DNA from: UMGS1387 sp045540015
Lineage (GTDB): Bacteria > Bacillota > Clostridia > Oscillospirales > CAG-382
DNA: 46,868 nucleotides
Direction: 5' to 3'
NCBI GenBank assembly: GCA_045540015.1
Contig: JAZQGP010000008.1
Coordinates: forward strand, 1 to 46,868
The notes beneath the pieces are model-generated. The model made no database searches. It saw only the letters and a program-made list of their open reading frames with translations, and was not told the origin of the DNA. Each line of letters starts with the position of its first letter. Position 1 is the stretch's first letter. Position numbers and translations under genes: made by a program. Positions 1 to 8,568 of the stretch are shown one piece after another.

Positions 1-185
1 GTCATAACACCCACGCTTTCTTCCTCAAGCTGCGCCTGTAGCTCGTCATACTCCTCTTTTGTGATCTCTCGCCAGTTCTCGGCACTGTCCCAATCTCCAA
101 GCTCAACACTCTTCGCATAGGTCTCTCCGTTCGTCAGCATCATTCCTTCGTCCGCAATAAGGACTGTTCTCGTAACTTCCTTCAT
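1..185 (-). CDS. Small phage protein downstream of the tail fibre genes (partial)
   Basis: This minus-strand frame starts with ATG at 185 and runs off the left edge, so only about 61 residues are visible. A purine-rich AGGTGG lies about 9 bases upstream of the start. The peptide begins MKEVTRTVLIADEGMMLTNG and is rich in Glu and Asp toward its visible end. It lies just after the last recognisable baseplate gene, where Clostridia phages carry small accessory structural genes ahead of the lysis genes. I do not recognise a defined family. Confidence 0.6.
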   Translation of the reverse strand, partial: MKEVTRTVLIADEGMMLTNGETYAKSVELGDWDSAENWREITKEEYDELQAQLEEESVGVM

Positions 186-223
186 CTGTTTGTTCCACCT
201 TTTGTTATTTTAAATTTCAAATT

Positions 224-281
224 GTAGGGGAGATTCACGAATCTCCCGAAATTTTGCGGACAATTCGTGAATTGTCCCTAC
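224..281. repeat. Twin-palindrome intergenic repeat
   Basis: Two perfect 9-bp-arm palindromes with 2-base loops lie side by side: 228-236 with 239-247, and 258-266 with 269-277. The pair is bracketed by GTAGGG (224-229) and CCCTAC (276-281). The two hairpins differ in sequence but share the design of GA-rich or GG-rich outer bases with an ATTC/GAAT centre. It fills the gap between two phage genes and looks like a dispersed REP- or MITE-like intergenic repeat rather than a plain terminator, since no T-run follows directly on either strand. Confidence 0.7.
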
Positions 282-289
282 TCTGTTTT

Positions 290-994
290 TTATGCATACG
301 CAAACGTCCAATTTATCTTTGTCGCCACAAGCGCACTCCACGCACCTTCACCCTTTACAGCATCGTAATTGCTCTGTGCAGTTGTGGGAAATGTCACTGT
401 CTTGCCCGTTGCCGTGTCCGATAAATGCCTTACAATGTCCTCTAAACTGTCGGCACTCAGATTTGTACTCCATCTGATGCTAAAAGTCTGTCCGATAACA
501 CCGTCAAAACGTATTTCTTCAAGTACTTTGCAGTTGTCAAATACACCTGTAAAGGCTTGCGAGCCGTCATCTTTGAGTATTATCTTTTCAACATTTACAA
601 GTTTCTGTGCTCCATTAAGTAAATAGCTAACCCCGCCCAAGCTTACATCTAATATGCCCACATTTGTTATGCTTGATCCTTGAAACAACTGCGTTACGTT
701 GCCGTTTTTTGAAGCAATTGAAATATCAAGCGTTACACTGCAATCTTCAAGTATCTTTTTAAGGTTTGTTATCTTGCAATAAGCGAATATCTTTTCGGCA
801 TAATCCGGTTTTATGTCATGCGTCGGCTTGAAGTTGTTATCTTTCCAAAAACCACCTGCAAAGAGATATCTGTACTCAGTTCTCGTTCCGTTTACCTGTA
901 TTCTGTCAAAGTCAAGTACACCCAAAGCCTTTCCTGCTTCGTAAACCGCATCAATGTCACTCTTTGCCCTTATCAGCTTTTCTGCCACTGTCAT
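290..994 (-). CDS. Phage minor structural protein with leucine-rich-repeat-like region
   Basis: This 234-residue protein starts with ATG preceded by AGGAGG. Its first residues, MTVAEKLIRAKSDIDAVYEAG, match a lead sequence common in baseplate or fibre proteins of Clostridia phages. Residues about 70-180 show irregular repeats of hydrophobic positions around ITNLKK, ITNVGILD, LVNVEKIIL and LEEIRFDG, as in BspA-type LRR proteins. The last 50 residues resemble the conserved C-terminal segment found after such repeats. The gene overlaps the upstream fibre gene by 4 bases (ATGA), which suggests translational coupling. The likely role is host-surface contact at the tail tip. The LRR assignment rests on pattern only. 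Confidence 0.65.
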   Translation of the reverse strand: MTVAEKLIRAKSDIDAVYEAGKALGVLDFDRIQVNGTRTEYRYLFAGGFWKDNNFKPTHDIKPDYAEKIFAYCKITNLKKILEDCSVTLDISIASKNGNVTQLFQGSSITNVGILDVSLGGVSYLLNGAQKLVNVEKIILKDDGSQAFTGVFDNCKVLEEIRFDGVIGQTFSIRWSTNLSADSLEDIVRHLSDTATGKTVTFPTTAQSNYDAVKGEGAWSALVATKINWTFAYA

Positions 995-3897
995 TCAGAA
1001 ACACCTCCTGCAGCAATACCTTGTGCATACGCATGGAGTTCGTCAAGTGCTGTGTCAATGTCGCCTATTTTTTCATCTACGTAAACCTTGTATTCGGGTT
1101 CTGCTCCTTCAAGCTCTGCATTCTCATTGTCAACCCACGATACTCTGTCGGAATACCACTGAATGATATTTGAAACATTGCTGCTTGCCGTACTCGGTAT
1201 AGTCTTCCAAAGCTCTGCCTCGGCATCAAATGCAGCAGACGGGATATTCTTTGCGTAGTTGTAAAACCAGTCAGCAACGTTTGATACAGACATCGCACCT
1301 TTTCTCAGCTGCTCATATCTTTCAACAAGCTCTGCTTTCTTGTAAGTTAAAACTGCCTTGTACAGTCCCACAGTTGACGAAAGAGAAGCAAACGAAACGT
1401 CAGACCACGCAGAGCCGGTTAAGTAACCTGAATGTAAAAACGATGCGCCATCCGGGTACAGTCCAAATGTGGAATCAAGGTCGTATGCAGACATAAACCA
1501 TTTCACACCGTCATTTGTTGCAAGTATCTGATTCTTTCCGAATATGTCAATACCGCCAACAAGAACAGTAAATATGTAATAGTCAATAACACTGCTTATG
1601 TCGATGTATTGCTCAAGCTCTTCAATGGTCTTTTCGCCGTTGTTGACAGCAATACATGTGTTTATCATGGTATTTAGACTTGCTGTGATTTCTTCCTCAG
1701 TAAATCCGTCTGAATTGTATTCAAGCGAAAAGTCCGTACCAAGTGAAGCCTCTGCTTTGTACTGGTTTCCGGCTGAAGCATTTTCACCGCAAAGAATAGC
1801 TTCTTTTTCAGATGCACCGCTCATGCCGAGCATCCAATCTTCTTTGGGAATGTTGAAATTGTAAATGCCCTGCCATACTCCGTTTATGACAACAAAGCAA
1901 GGGAATCCGTCTATCGCACCGCCGTTTGGAAGATTCATAAGCGTTTGTGAAACGCCCTCTCTCGTCTTTACTATTTCACCCCAAAGAGTGGCAGAAACAA
2001 CATTTCTGCAATGTGAAAAGTCAATCCAATCGGCTTTCAGACAGTATTTGTCATGAACACCCCACGCAATCTGTGCTTTGTCACCTTTGACAGCGGACGA
2101 TGCACCGACTGCTTCAAATGCTTCATCAAATACAACGGTGTAATTCTTCTTTGGATATTGAATGCTTGACGAACCCTGCCATTTAAGCGTACACGTTCCG
2201 CTTCTGTCACCGTACTTGTAATTAAGCGTTACCTTGTTGTCCTTTGAAATTCCCGTTGTATCTCCTGTAAATTCGATAACGGGCACGTTATATCCCGAAT
2301 AGTCGAAAGTGTGTGTATGCTCTTTTAAAATGTTCGTGTCTGCGTTGTATTTGGCCGAAAGAACAGCTTCGGCACTGTTTGTAAACATATTCATGACAAG
2401 CAGTGATTTTATACTGTCAACTACGCCGTTTTTATCCGGCACAAAAACAGAACATACAGAGGGTTCATACTCTGTTGCGGTTTCACCTCTTTCAAGAAGA
2501 GGATATATCGTAACATTGTCAAATGACATTCCTACGGGTATACGTATATTCCATCTGATTGCCTCATAGTAATTGCTAGCCGTGAAAGTCGCAGAATACA
2601 AATCTTCAGTAAACGTTAAAGCGAAACTGCCTGATAAACTTCCACCCGTGTAGCGCTGCATCTGAAAATAAATGTCTGTTGTACTTGTTTGATTGGAAGT
2701 GATTTTTACTCCCATGCTTACGGTATATTTTGCAGGTGCAAGCATCGGACTGTTTGTATTCATAACAAGCGGATACCATAAAGACGATGCACTTGTATTT
2801 GTTCCGTTGAGCGTGATGCTGCCGTCATCGTTATACGTAAACGTAATACCGTTTACCGTTCTTACAGTGCCTGCTGCATACGCCGGGAACGCAAGGTTTT
2901 TACCACACACACTGAGAGATACCACTGTCGGGTCTTCTACTCCCGATATAATAGCCTTTACATCGTGTTCTATCGGTGATACATCATCAAGATATATGCA
3001 TCTCCCGTTTGCATCGCCTTTCAGAGCATTTGAAACGTTGTCAATTTTGATGTTGCTGAGCTTCTTGTCCATTTCTTCTGCCGAATATGCTCCAACCTGT
3101 GCGGCCGTTACGCCGTGTGGGTTTTCACTATCCGAAATGTGAGCTTCAAGGGCTTTAGCTTGTTCGTGCGACATAAAACCATCAGTCTGTACAGTTTTGT
3201 CAAAATACGTAAAATTAATAGAATCGGCACGCAGAAAATCAATCCGAATCCCCTCAGCAATTGTCCCTTTGTATGTTCCTACTGTACTGTTCAATGACTT
3301 TTCGCCATCCACGCGTATTAGTGCTTCTTCATTATGCGTAGCATACATAAACTCAACTTCGCCTTGAATGTGGATGTTTACAGTACATTTTTTTAGACAT
3401 CGCACCCCATTATTGGTAATTACAATATCGGACTCATCCACATTACTGTCTGTAATTCCGACAAGCGAAACCGCCTGTTTATTTAACCCCGCGATAGGGT
3501 GTGTATGGTTGTCAATCTGTTGCTGAAGATGTGCATACACAGGAAGCGACGGGTCTGCATTCTCATCTCCCGACGGGTCTGCGCCGGCTTTGACGGTTCC
3601 AAGCCATACATAAACAGTGGGAATTATGACACCGCTGTTATCGTAACCGTATACGCCGCACATAACACTTGCTCCGGGCATCTCAAGCACCTCGCTCGGA
3701 ACGGAACAGACCGTTTGTGTTTCATCAAATACCACATCACGTGTCTTTACTCCGTTCGTGAATACAGCTGTGCGGTTTAGATTTTCCCAATCGTTTGAGA
3801 AATTAAACTTCACATCTACCGCCTTTGACATTCCGCTTGTGAGAAGCTCGAGTTCGTCGGCCTTAGCGTGTGCTTTGCTTACGCTTATTTGTATCAT
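991..3897 (-). CDS. Baseplate/tail fibre protein with CotH-kinase-like domain
   Basis: This 968-residue protein is modular. Residues 1-120 resemble the N-terminal domain of BppU-type baseplate proteins. HTHPI near residue 134 and NPHGVTAAQVGA near 255 are tail-fibre motifs. Residues about 330-490 form a beta-rich module of the kind that often begins GKNL in phage fibres. Residues about 540-880 look like a CotH protein-kinase fold, with KYCLKADWIDFSHCRN, then GVWQGIYNFN, then AYDLDSTFG carrying the Asp residues expected to bind metal. CotH kinases phosphorylate spore coat proteins in Bacillus; a role on the virion is inference. It overlaps the genes on both sides by 4 bases. The BppU-like and fibre calls are moderate and the CotH call is stronger. 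Confidence 0.8.
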   Translation of the reverse strand: MIQISVSKAHAKADELELLTSGMSKAVDVKFNFSNDWENLNRTAVFTNGVKTRDVVFDETQTVCSVPSEVLEMPGASVMCGVYGYDNSGVIIPTVYVWLGTVKAGADPSGDENADPSLPVYAHLQQQIDNHTHPIAGLNKQAVSLVGITDSNVDESDIVITNNGVRCLKKCTVNIHIQGEVEFMYATHNEEALIRVDGEKSLNSTVGTYKGTIAEGIRIDFLRADSINFTYFDKTVQTDGFMSHEQAKALEAHISDSENPHGVTAAQVGAYSAEEMDKKLSNIKIDNVSNALKGDANGRCIYLDDVSPIEHDVKAIISGVEDPTVVSLSVCGKNLAFPAYAAGTVRTVNGITFTYNDDGSITLNGTNTSASSLWYPLVMNTNSPMLAPAKYTVSMGVKITSNQTSTTDIYFQMQRYTGGSLSGSFALTFTEDLYSATFTASNYYEAIRWNIRIPVGMSFDNVTIYPLLERGETATEYEPSVCSVFVPDKNGVVDSIKSLLVMNMFTNSAEAVLSAKYNADTNILKEHTHTFDYSGYNVPVIEFTGDTTGISKDNKVTLNYKYGDRSGTCTLKWQGSSSIQYPKKNYTVVFDEAFEAVGASSAVKGDKAQIAWGVHDKYCLKADWIDFSHCRNVVSATLWGEIVKTREGVSQTLMNLPNGGAIDGFPCFVVINGVWQGIYNFNIPKEDWMLGMSGASEKEAILCGENASAGNQYKAEASLGTDFSLEYNSDGFTEEEITASLNTMINTCIAVNNGEKTIEELEQYIDISSVIDYYIFTVLVGGIDIFGKNQILATNDGVKWFMSAYDLDSTFGLYPDGASFLHSGYLTGSAWSDVSFASLSSTVGLYKAVLTYKKAELVERYEQLRKGAMSVSNVADWFYNYAKNIPSAAFDAEAELWKTIPSTASSNVSNIIQWYSDRVSWVDNENAELEGAEPEYKVYVDEKIGDIDTALDELHAYAQGIAAGGVSE

Positions 3898-4808
3898 TGT
3901 ATTCTTCCTTTCATTTGTCCTTTAAGAATTCCGCGGTCATAATCGAGTTTTATCATATATATTTCAATATTATAATCTTCGTCTGCTTGTACGATAGCAG
4001 TGTCGCCAAGTTCCAAGAGTATATTTCCACGATCTTCTACAAACAAAGCCGGTTTTCCTCCCGTGTCTTCAAGCGCTTCTACCTTACAATCGATGTACTC
4101 GCTCTTTTTAATTATCACGTCTGCTTCCGTCGATAAAGAAAAATATTTTATATCCCCGTTCGCCATCAGTGCATACCTAACTGTATGCCCGGATTCTTTT
4201 TGCATAAATGTTGCTATTCCGTCCAACGCACCGCGCATTTTCTGCCCAAGTGAAGTGAGATAATACCTGTCCACGTATTTAAATTCTTGCAAGTTTTCCG
4301 ACACAATACCTTTGTTGCTGAATCCCAAATAACCAAAAATAAGTTCGACAGCCTCATCTGCGTTTTTAGCAGTAGTACCCAAAGCCACTTTTGCATCGAG
4401 ATTGTCAAGGTCTTTTAAATACAAAAAATCACTTGCAAACAATGTTGCAACCCCATCAACAGATGAAGCTTCCCGGAAAAGGCACTTGCAAATCGAGATA
4501 TATTCATCCGTGCATCCGTTTTCTACACAAGAAATTGACAACTCTAATGTTGATTTTGAATTCAAACTATAATACATGCTGTCTTCATTCGTTATGTCGA
4601 AGTCGCCTTCGCTGTCAAAGATTGATATAGTTAATTCTCCGTCTGGCCGTGACGTTTGCAGTATTTGATGTTCTTTAATACAAGAAAACGACTTTATATC
4701 GGCGTTTTCAAAAACTACAGGCTCCGCACCTTCCTCGGTATAAAGCAACATTCTCGCCTTACATCTGCGTTCGTCTGCATAAGGTGATATGTTTTCGTTG
4801 ATTATCAT
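3894..4808 (-). CDS. Phage tail/baseplate hub-like protein
   Basis: The best start is ATG at 4808, giving 304 residues beginning MIINENISPYADERRCKARM. It overlaps the upstream stop as ATGA. An upstream in-frame ATG at 4883 would need a 79-base overlap. The protein sits between a small distal-tail-like protein and the big fibre, where siphophages encode the tail-associated hub. It carries the phrase FDSEGDFDITNEDSMYYSL and an acidic, beta-rich composition, with no visible peptidase motif. Assignment is by position and general character. Confidence 0.6.
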   Translation of the reverse strand: MIINENISPYADERRCKARMLLYTEEGAEPVVFENADIKSFSCIKEHQILQTSRPDGELTISIFDSEGDFDITNEDSMYYSLNSKSTLELSISCVENGCTDEYISICKCLFREASSVDGVATLFASDFLYLKDLDNLDAKVALGTTAKNADEAVELIFGYLGFSNKGIVSENLQEFKYVDRYYLTSLGQKMRGALDGIATFMQKESGHTVRYALMANGDIKYFSLSTEADVIIKKSEYIDCKVEALEDTGGKPALFVEDRGNILLELGDTAIVQADEDYNIEIYMIKLDYDRGILKGQMKGRIQ

Positions 4809-5182
4809 ACTTCCGACACATCCTTTGCAGTCATATTCAGAGAAACATTGTGCCATATTGCACCGTTTGCTGTCAGTTTCCACGCCTCCGGTGTTGGATA
4901 TTCTATTTTAAACATTGCCGTCTTTTCCGTGTTGTCAATATCAAGGTATGTACATGAGAAATATTTGTGTTTACGAAGAAGAGGTATAAAAGCATCAAAC
5001 ACCGACTGAGGAATGTAGTCCCAGGAATATTTAATGTTCTTTCTGAAGCCTGTTACATCAAACACAAGCGTTCCGTCCGACATAACGGTTTCAGCGCCTT
5101 CAAGCTCTCCGCCATGTTGTATTCTTTTCGTTGTCGGAAACGTGATTGTTGTATCTTCCGAGGTTATGACGAGTGCGTGCAT
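4805..5182 (-). CDS. Small tail protein, distal-tail-like
   Basis: This 125-residue protein begins MHALVITSEDTTITFPTT, is rich in Thr and aromatic residues, and lacks membrane segments. It lies directly downstream of the tape measure gene and is coupled by ATGA to the next gene. That is the place of the distal tail or a short tail-tip adaptor in Gram-positive siphophages. No catalytic motif is seen. Confidence 0.6.
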   Translation of the reverse strand: MHALVITSEDTTITFPTTKRIQHGGELEGAETVMSDGTLVFDVTGFRKNIKYSWDYIPQSVFDAFIPLLRKHKYFSCTYLDIDNTEKTAMFKIEYPTPEAWKLTANGAIWHNVSLNMTAKDVSEV

Positions 5183-5183
5183 A

Positions 5184-7046
5184 TTACAGTTCTCCCTTCT
5201 GCCTTGCTACTTTTTTGATTGGGTCATAAATCACTGTTGCCAGCTTTGTTTTGTCTATCATGAGCGTGATATCAACCTGCTGCAATACTTGCGCAGCTGT
5301 TTGAGTAGGCGTGTAGCCTCCTCCTGATACACCCGAATAACCCGAAGAGGTCTGCACCGGATGTCCTGCATAAACAGATTTGTTCTCCTGTGTCATGAGC
5401 TTGTTTATTTTTTCTTCCATTCCGGAAATAGTTTTGGTAAGACGCGTTTCCCAATTCTTAAGACCGCTATCAAGACTGTCTTTGAGTGCCGCTGCGCTGT
5501 TTGTACCGATGATTGCAAATTTAGCCTTGAATTTTGCTTCCAAACCGACCCAGTCAAGGTCTTCAGCAAGCGCTTTCATTTCCTTGTTGAACTTCTCGGC
5601 AACCTCGTTCACCTGCTTCATGCTGTCTTCCATAGCTTCAGCACCGTCTTCTATTGCCTTACTTGCATTTTCTGTTTCTGATGTCCATGAAGCGATAGCA
5701 ACAATGAGTGCTGCTACAGCTGCCGTAATACCCATAACCACCCATACAATGGGATTTGTCGCCATTACAGCGTTTGTGGCAATAAGTGTCGTATTTGTAG
5801 TCATCAAAGTTGTGTTCATCAGGTTCATTAAAGGCATTAATGCAGATATAATCTGTAAAGCAGCAAAACCGGCTCCCACTGCTGCAAGCCCTATAGCTAT
5901 CGGTTGAAGATTTGAAACCAACCACTTCAAGCCCTTTGTTATAAGAGGTTCAAATGTTTTAAGTAATGCCGCTCCTGTTTGTATGAGTGTTGTAAGTTCC
6001 GGTGCAATCTCTGCCGCAAGCCTTGTTTTCAGTGCCGCAAGCTGCTTTTCCGCTTTTTCCTGCTCGTCGTTGAGTTTTTGGAGTGCGTTTCTTGTTGCAT
6101 TGTCCATAACAACACCCGCGTTATGGGCTTCAAGCGAATACATTCTAAGCGCGTCAACGCCCTCTCGTCCCATAATCGCGTTTAGCTTGCTTGCGTTTCC
6201 TCCGAACAGCTTCATTGCCGCAGCGGTTCTTTCGGTTTCGTTATGTACATTTCCAAGCGCAGTCATAGTTTCTTCCCAAAGGGTGTTGGAGTCTTTTACT
6301 TCGCCGTTAGTATCATACACATAAATTTTAAGTTCTTTGAACATCCGGGCAGTCTCACTGCCTGCGTCATTTACGGCTTCCATAGCTTTTTCTGAAAGGT
6401 CGCGCATGGAGTCAGTTATAGCCTGAGTGTCAACATTTAGTGCATCCGACGCATACTGAAGTTCCTGCATTCTCTGCGTTGTAACCCCTGCTTCGTTGGC
6501 AAGCTTTTGAAGTTCTTCTACTTCTTCACCGGCAGCAGTTGCAAATTCATACATGCTATCTTTGATTTTTTTGATAGCACCCGACACACTCTCTATAACA
6601 CTTTTTGCCGCATTGAATGCATTTTGCGTTTCTTGCGACCAAAAACTTGTTTGTTCTGCATTGTCATTAAGAGATTTACCGTTGTCCTCTAAAGCACTGC
6701 TATTATCTTTAATAGCTTTGTTGTTCTTAACAATTTGCGTTTCAAAATTTAGAAGGTCCTTTTCAAGTTTTTTTGCAGCCGCACTGTCTTCGCCTTTTGC
6801 TTTTACAACTTCATCAAGTTGTTTTTTTGTAGCTTCAACTGCTTTGCCGAGCAAATCGTTTTTCTTGGAAAGTAATTCGTTTTGCTTTGTGAGTGCTTCG
6901 GATGATTTCTCATTATCTGCAAAAACCGCCGATGTTTTGTCCATCTGAGCGCACAAAACGGACATGTCGGCGGTTATGTTCTTTATTTGTTTTCTATATT
7001 CGGCCTCGCCGCTCAGACCAATTGTCGGTCCTATGTTACGTCCCAT
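5184..7046 (-). CDS. Tail tape measure protein (short)
   Basis: The protein sets tail length and helps DNA passage into the cell. ATG at 7046 has TTGGAG 8 bases upstream and gives 620 residues; an in-frame GTG at 7055 is less well placed. Residues about 35-130 are Lys/Glu/Asn-rich coiled coil, residues about 200-350 are helical with further coiled coil, and residues about 375-470 hold long hydrophobic stretches typical of tape measures. The C-terminal third is Gly/Ser/Thr-rich. The position just after the frameshifted tail chaperone supports the call. At 620 residues it is short for the family and predicts a short tail. Confidence 0.9.
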   Translation of the reverse strand: MGRNIGPTIGLSGEAEYRKQIKNITADMSVLCAQMDKTSAVFADNEKSSEALTKQNELLSKKNDLLGKAVEATKKQLDEVVKAKGEDSAAAKKLEKDLLNFETQIVKNNKAIKDNSSALEDNGKSLNDNAEQTSFWSQETQNAFNAAKSVIESVSGAIKKIKDSMYEFATAAGEEVEELQKLANEAGVTTQRMQELQYASDALNVDTQAITDSMRDLSEKAMEAVNDAGSETARMFKELKIYVYDTNGEVKDSNTLWEETMTALGNVHNETERTAAAMKLFGGNASKLNAIMGREGVDALRMYSLEAHNAGVVMDNATRNALQKLNDEQEKAEKQLAALKTRLAAEIAPELTTLIQTGAALLKTFEPLITKGLKWLVSNLQPIAIGLAAVGAGFAALQIISALMPLMNLMNTTLMTTNTTLIATNAVMATNPIVWVVMGITAAVAALIVAIASWTSETENASKAIEDGAEAMEDSMKQVNEVAEKFNKEMKALAEDLDWVGLEAKFKAKFAIIGTNSAAALKDSLDSGLKNWETRLTKTISGMEEKINKLMTQENKSVYAGHPVQTSSGYSGVSGGGYTPTQTAAQVLQQVDITLMIDKTKLATVIYDPIKKVARQKGEL

Positions 7047-7051
7047 GTTGT

Positions 7052-7249
7052 TCACTCCAATCTGGGCGGGAACATTATTTCGTCATCTGTTACCGCAAGC
7101 TTCAAAGCACCTTGCTCAATCTTGTAGCATGTGAGCAAATCGATAAACTCGCAGTAAAGCATCAGATTATAATCTCTTTTGCTTATACCGATTTTCATTC
7201 GGTAATATTCATACCACGCAGGGCTTATTTGTCCTGCGTGGTAACTGCG
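7052..7249 (-). CDS. Tail assembly chaperone C-terminal extension, made by -1 frameshift
   Basis: This open frame has no good start of its own but can be entered by -1 slippage at the A AAA AAC heptamer (7249-7255) near the end of the upstream gene. It adds 65 codons, containing AWYEYYRMKIGISKRDYNLM and ending in PPRLE, with its stop at 7054-7052 just before the tape measure start. The fusion would be about 178 residues. This is the gpG/gpGT arrangement of lambda-like tails, in which a minor fused product recruits the tape measure protein. Confidence 0.8.
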   Translation of the reverse strand, partial: RSYHAGQISPAWYEYYRMKIGISKRDYNLMLYCEFIDLLTCYKIEQGALKLAVTDDEIMFPPRLE

Positions 7250-7587
7250 TTTTTTGGGTCTGCGTCCTCCGCTTCAACCGAAACGTCTGTTGCTTCCTTT
7301 ATGGCACTACACACCGCCGAGAACAGCGGCAAATGCTCCTGGGGCTTACACGTCGCCCACAATTTTCTCGAAGATGTTATGTCGATATCATCGTCGGTCA
7401 TGGCAAGCCCGTTGATTATCATGTGATAAGCAAAGAAAAACAACGCTTCGTCGCTTTTTATTTTATCTTCGCCTTCCAAAAGCTCCATAAGTGCAGCCAA
7501 CGAACCGTATTTTGCATTAACAGCACTCACAGCCATCATGCCAAGACGAAGTGGATATTCTTTTCCGTTAACTTTTGCAGTTATCAT
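7225..7587 (-). CDS. Tail assembly chaperone (gpG-like)
   Basis: This 120-residue protein begins MITAKVNGKEYPLRLGMMAV, a form usual for Firmicute phage tail chaperones, and has GAGGTATAACAA before its ATG. It lies between the major tail protein and the tape measure gene, and its last codons carry a slippery site that allows a longer -1 product. The normal product and the fusion should coat the tape measure during tail assembly. Confidence 0.8.
   Translation of the reverse strand: MITAKVNGKEYPLRLGMMAVSAVNAKYGSLAALMELLEGEDKIKSDEALFFFAYHMIINGLAMTDDDIDITSSRKLWATCKPQEHLPLFSAVCSAIKEATDVSVEAEDADPKNAVTTQDK
7249..7255 (-). promoter_or_regulatory. Programmed -1 frameshift slippery heptamer (A AAA AAC)
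   Basis: On the minus strand the zero-frame codons are CCA AAA AAC, which makes the classic X XXY YYZ heptamer A AAA AAC. Seven further sense codons follow before the zero-frame TAA at 7227-7225. The -1 frame is open from here to 7052. About 7-9 bases downstream is a possible stem between the two copies of CCACGCAGG and CCTGCGTGG (about 7212-7242), which would act as a stimulatory structure. Confidence 0.8.
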
Positions 7588-7597
7588 TTGTTATACC

Positions 7598-8221
7598 TCA
7601 ATCTTCGGAATTTGCTTCCGGTTCTACGTTCGCCGCAGCTGCATCTGAAATGTTGAGTTTTGCCTTTATGTATGCAACAGCTTCTTCTTCAGTCGAGAAT
7701 GTGCATTCACGTTTCCATACATGCTTCGGCGAACGGTCCGTGAAGGTTGTTCCGTCTATTTTTTCTGTCTGGAATGTGAGCGTTCCCTGACGTGTTGTTG
7801 CCGAGTTCGCAGGGACTTTAAACACGAGACGTGTGAGAACAATTGCTCTGTATTTGAAAATTCCATTAATCTTCTTCTGAATGACAAAACCAAAGCCCGT
7901 TTCGACCGTCTTATCTTCGGCAGTATAAACATATTCAGAGTTTCCGTTTTCATCCTCTTCGACTGTTACACCGAGTATGTCAGCCGCAACACCATCTTCA
8001 AGGTCGGAAACGTCAACAGAAAAGCTGCCCTTTGAAAAGCTGTAGTCAGCTTCCTCAAGATTGTTGTCGGCATAAAGTTCCGATGTGTTTGTTTCGGGAG
8101 TGTGAGTGATGCTTGTCATTTTAGCAAAAGCACGTCCGCCTGTATATTCATACACGCCGGAGCCTTCTGCGGTTTCTTTGTATTTTGCGTAAAAAGATTT
8201 TGATACGCCTGTTATTGCCAT
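7598..8221 (-). CDS. Major tail protein (phi13-family-like)
   Basis: This 207-residue tail tube subunit begins MAITGVSKSFYAKYKETAEG. It contains the motif around TPETNTSELYADNNLEEADY and a tube-forming beta-rich core, as in the phi13-type major tail protein family. The C-terminal extension is acidic. A strong GGAGGAATAAAC ribosome site precedes the ATG. The position between the tail terminator and the tail chaperone is canonical. Confidence 0.9.
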   Translation of the reverse strand: MAITGVSKSFYAKYKETAEGSGVYEYTGGRAFAKMTSITHTPETNTSELYADNNLEEADYSFSKGSFSVDVSDLEDGVAADILGVTVEEDENGNSEYVYTAEDKTVETGFGFVIQKKINGIFKYRAIVLTRLVFKVPANSATTRQGTLTFQTEKIDGTTFTDRSPKHVWKRECTFSTEEEAVAYIKAKLNISDAAAANVEPEANSED

Positions 8222-8223
8222 GT

Positions 8224-8568
8224 TTATTCCTCCAAATCTGCGACACCGTCAATACCTGCACTTATAGGGCAGTGATACTTTTTTGTGTCACTTTCATAGT
8301 TGATAGGTCCGAGGGATACATCAAATCCCGCCTTGTGCAAAAGCACTCTTATTCGCTTTCTGACTGCGTGAGGGCTTTTCCCTCTCACAAAATAGTGTAC
8401 CTGAAGCTGAGCATAATCGTTTTCAGGAACATTGTCACTGAAATTACACGGGTAATCGTCGGCATAATTGAACGATATGTATTCGTCAGCATCGCCGTCA
8501 TAAAAATCCGGAATAACCGGCAAGCCGAGCGGCGACAAAGCTGTTTTTATAAGTTCATTTACATTCAC
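8224..8568 (-). CDS. Tail terminator/completion-like protein
   Basis: This 114-residue protein contains VNELIKTALSPLGLPVIPDF and VRKRIRVLLHKAGF, the helix-strand layout of small neck or tail-terminator proteins. It is coupled by a 4-base overlap to the gp10-like gene upstream and lies 2 bases before the major tail gene. Its role would be capping the tail tube where the head joins. Confidence 0.7.
   Translation of the reverse strand: MNVNELIKTALSPLGLPVIPDFYDGDADEYISFNYADDYPCNFSDNVPENDYAQLQVHYFVRGKSPHAVRKRIRVLLHKAGFDVSLGPINYESDTKKYHCPISAGIDGVADLEE

Noticed and set aside
4809..4883. Upstream N-terminal extension of the hub-like protein
   Set aside because: It overlaps the preceding gene by 79 bases, while ATG at 4808 has the normal ATGA coupling.
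5380..5907. Long plus-strand open frame inside the tape measure gene
   Set aside because: It is the complement of the hydrophobic and Ala-rich coding sequence and shows no gene-like start.
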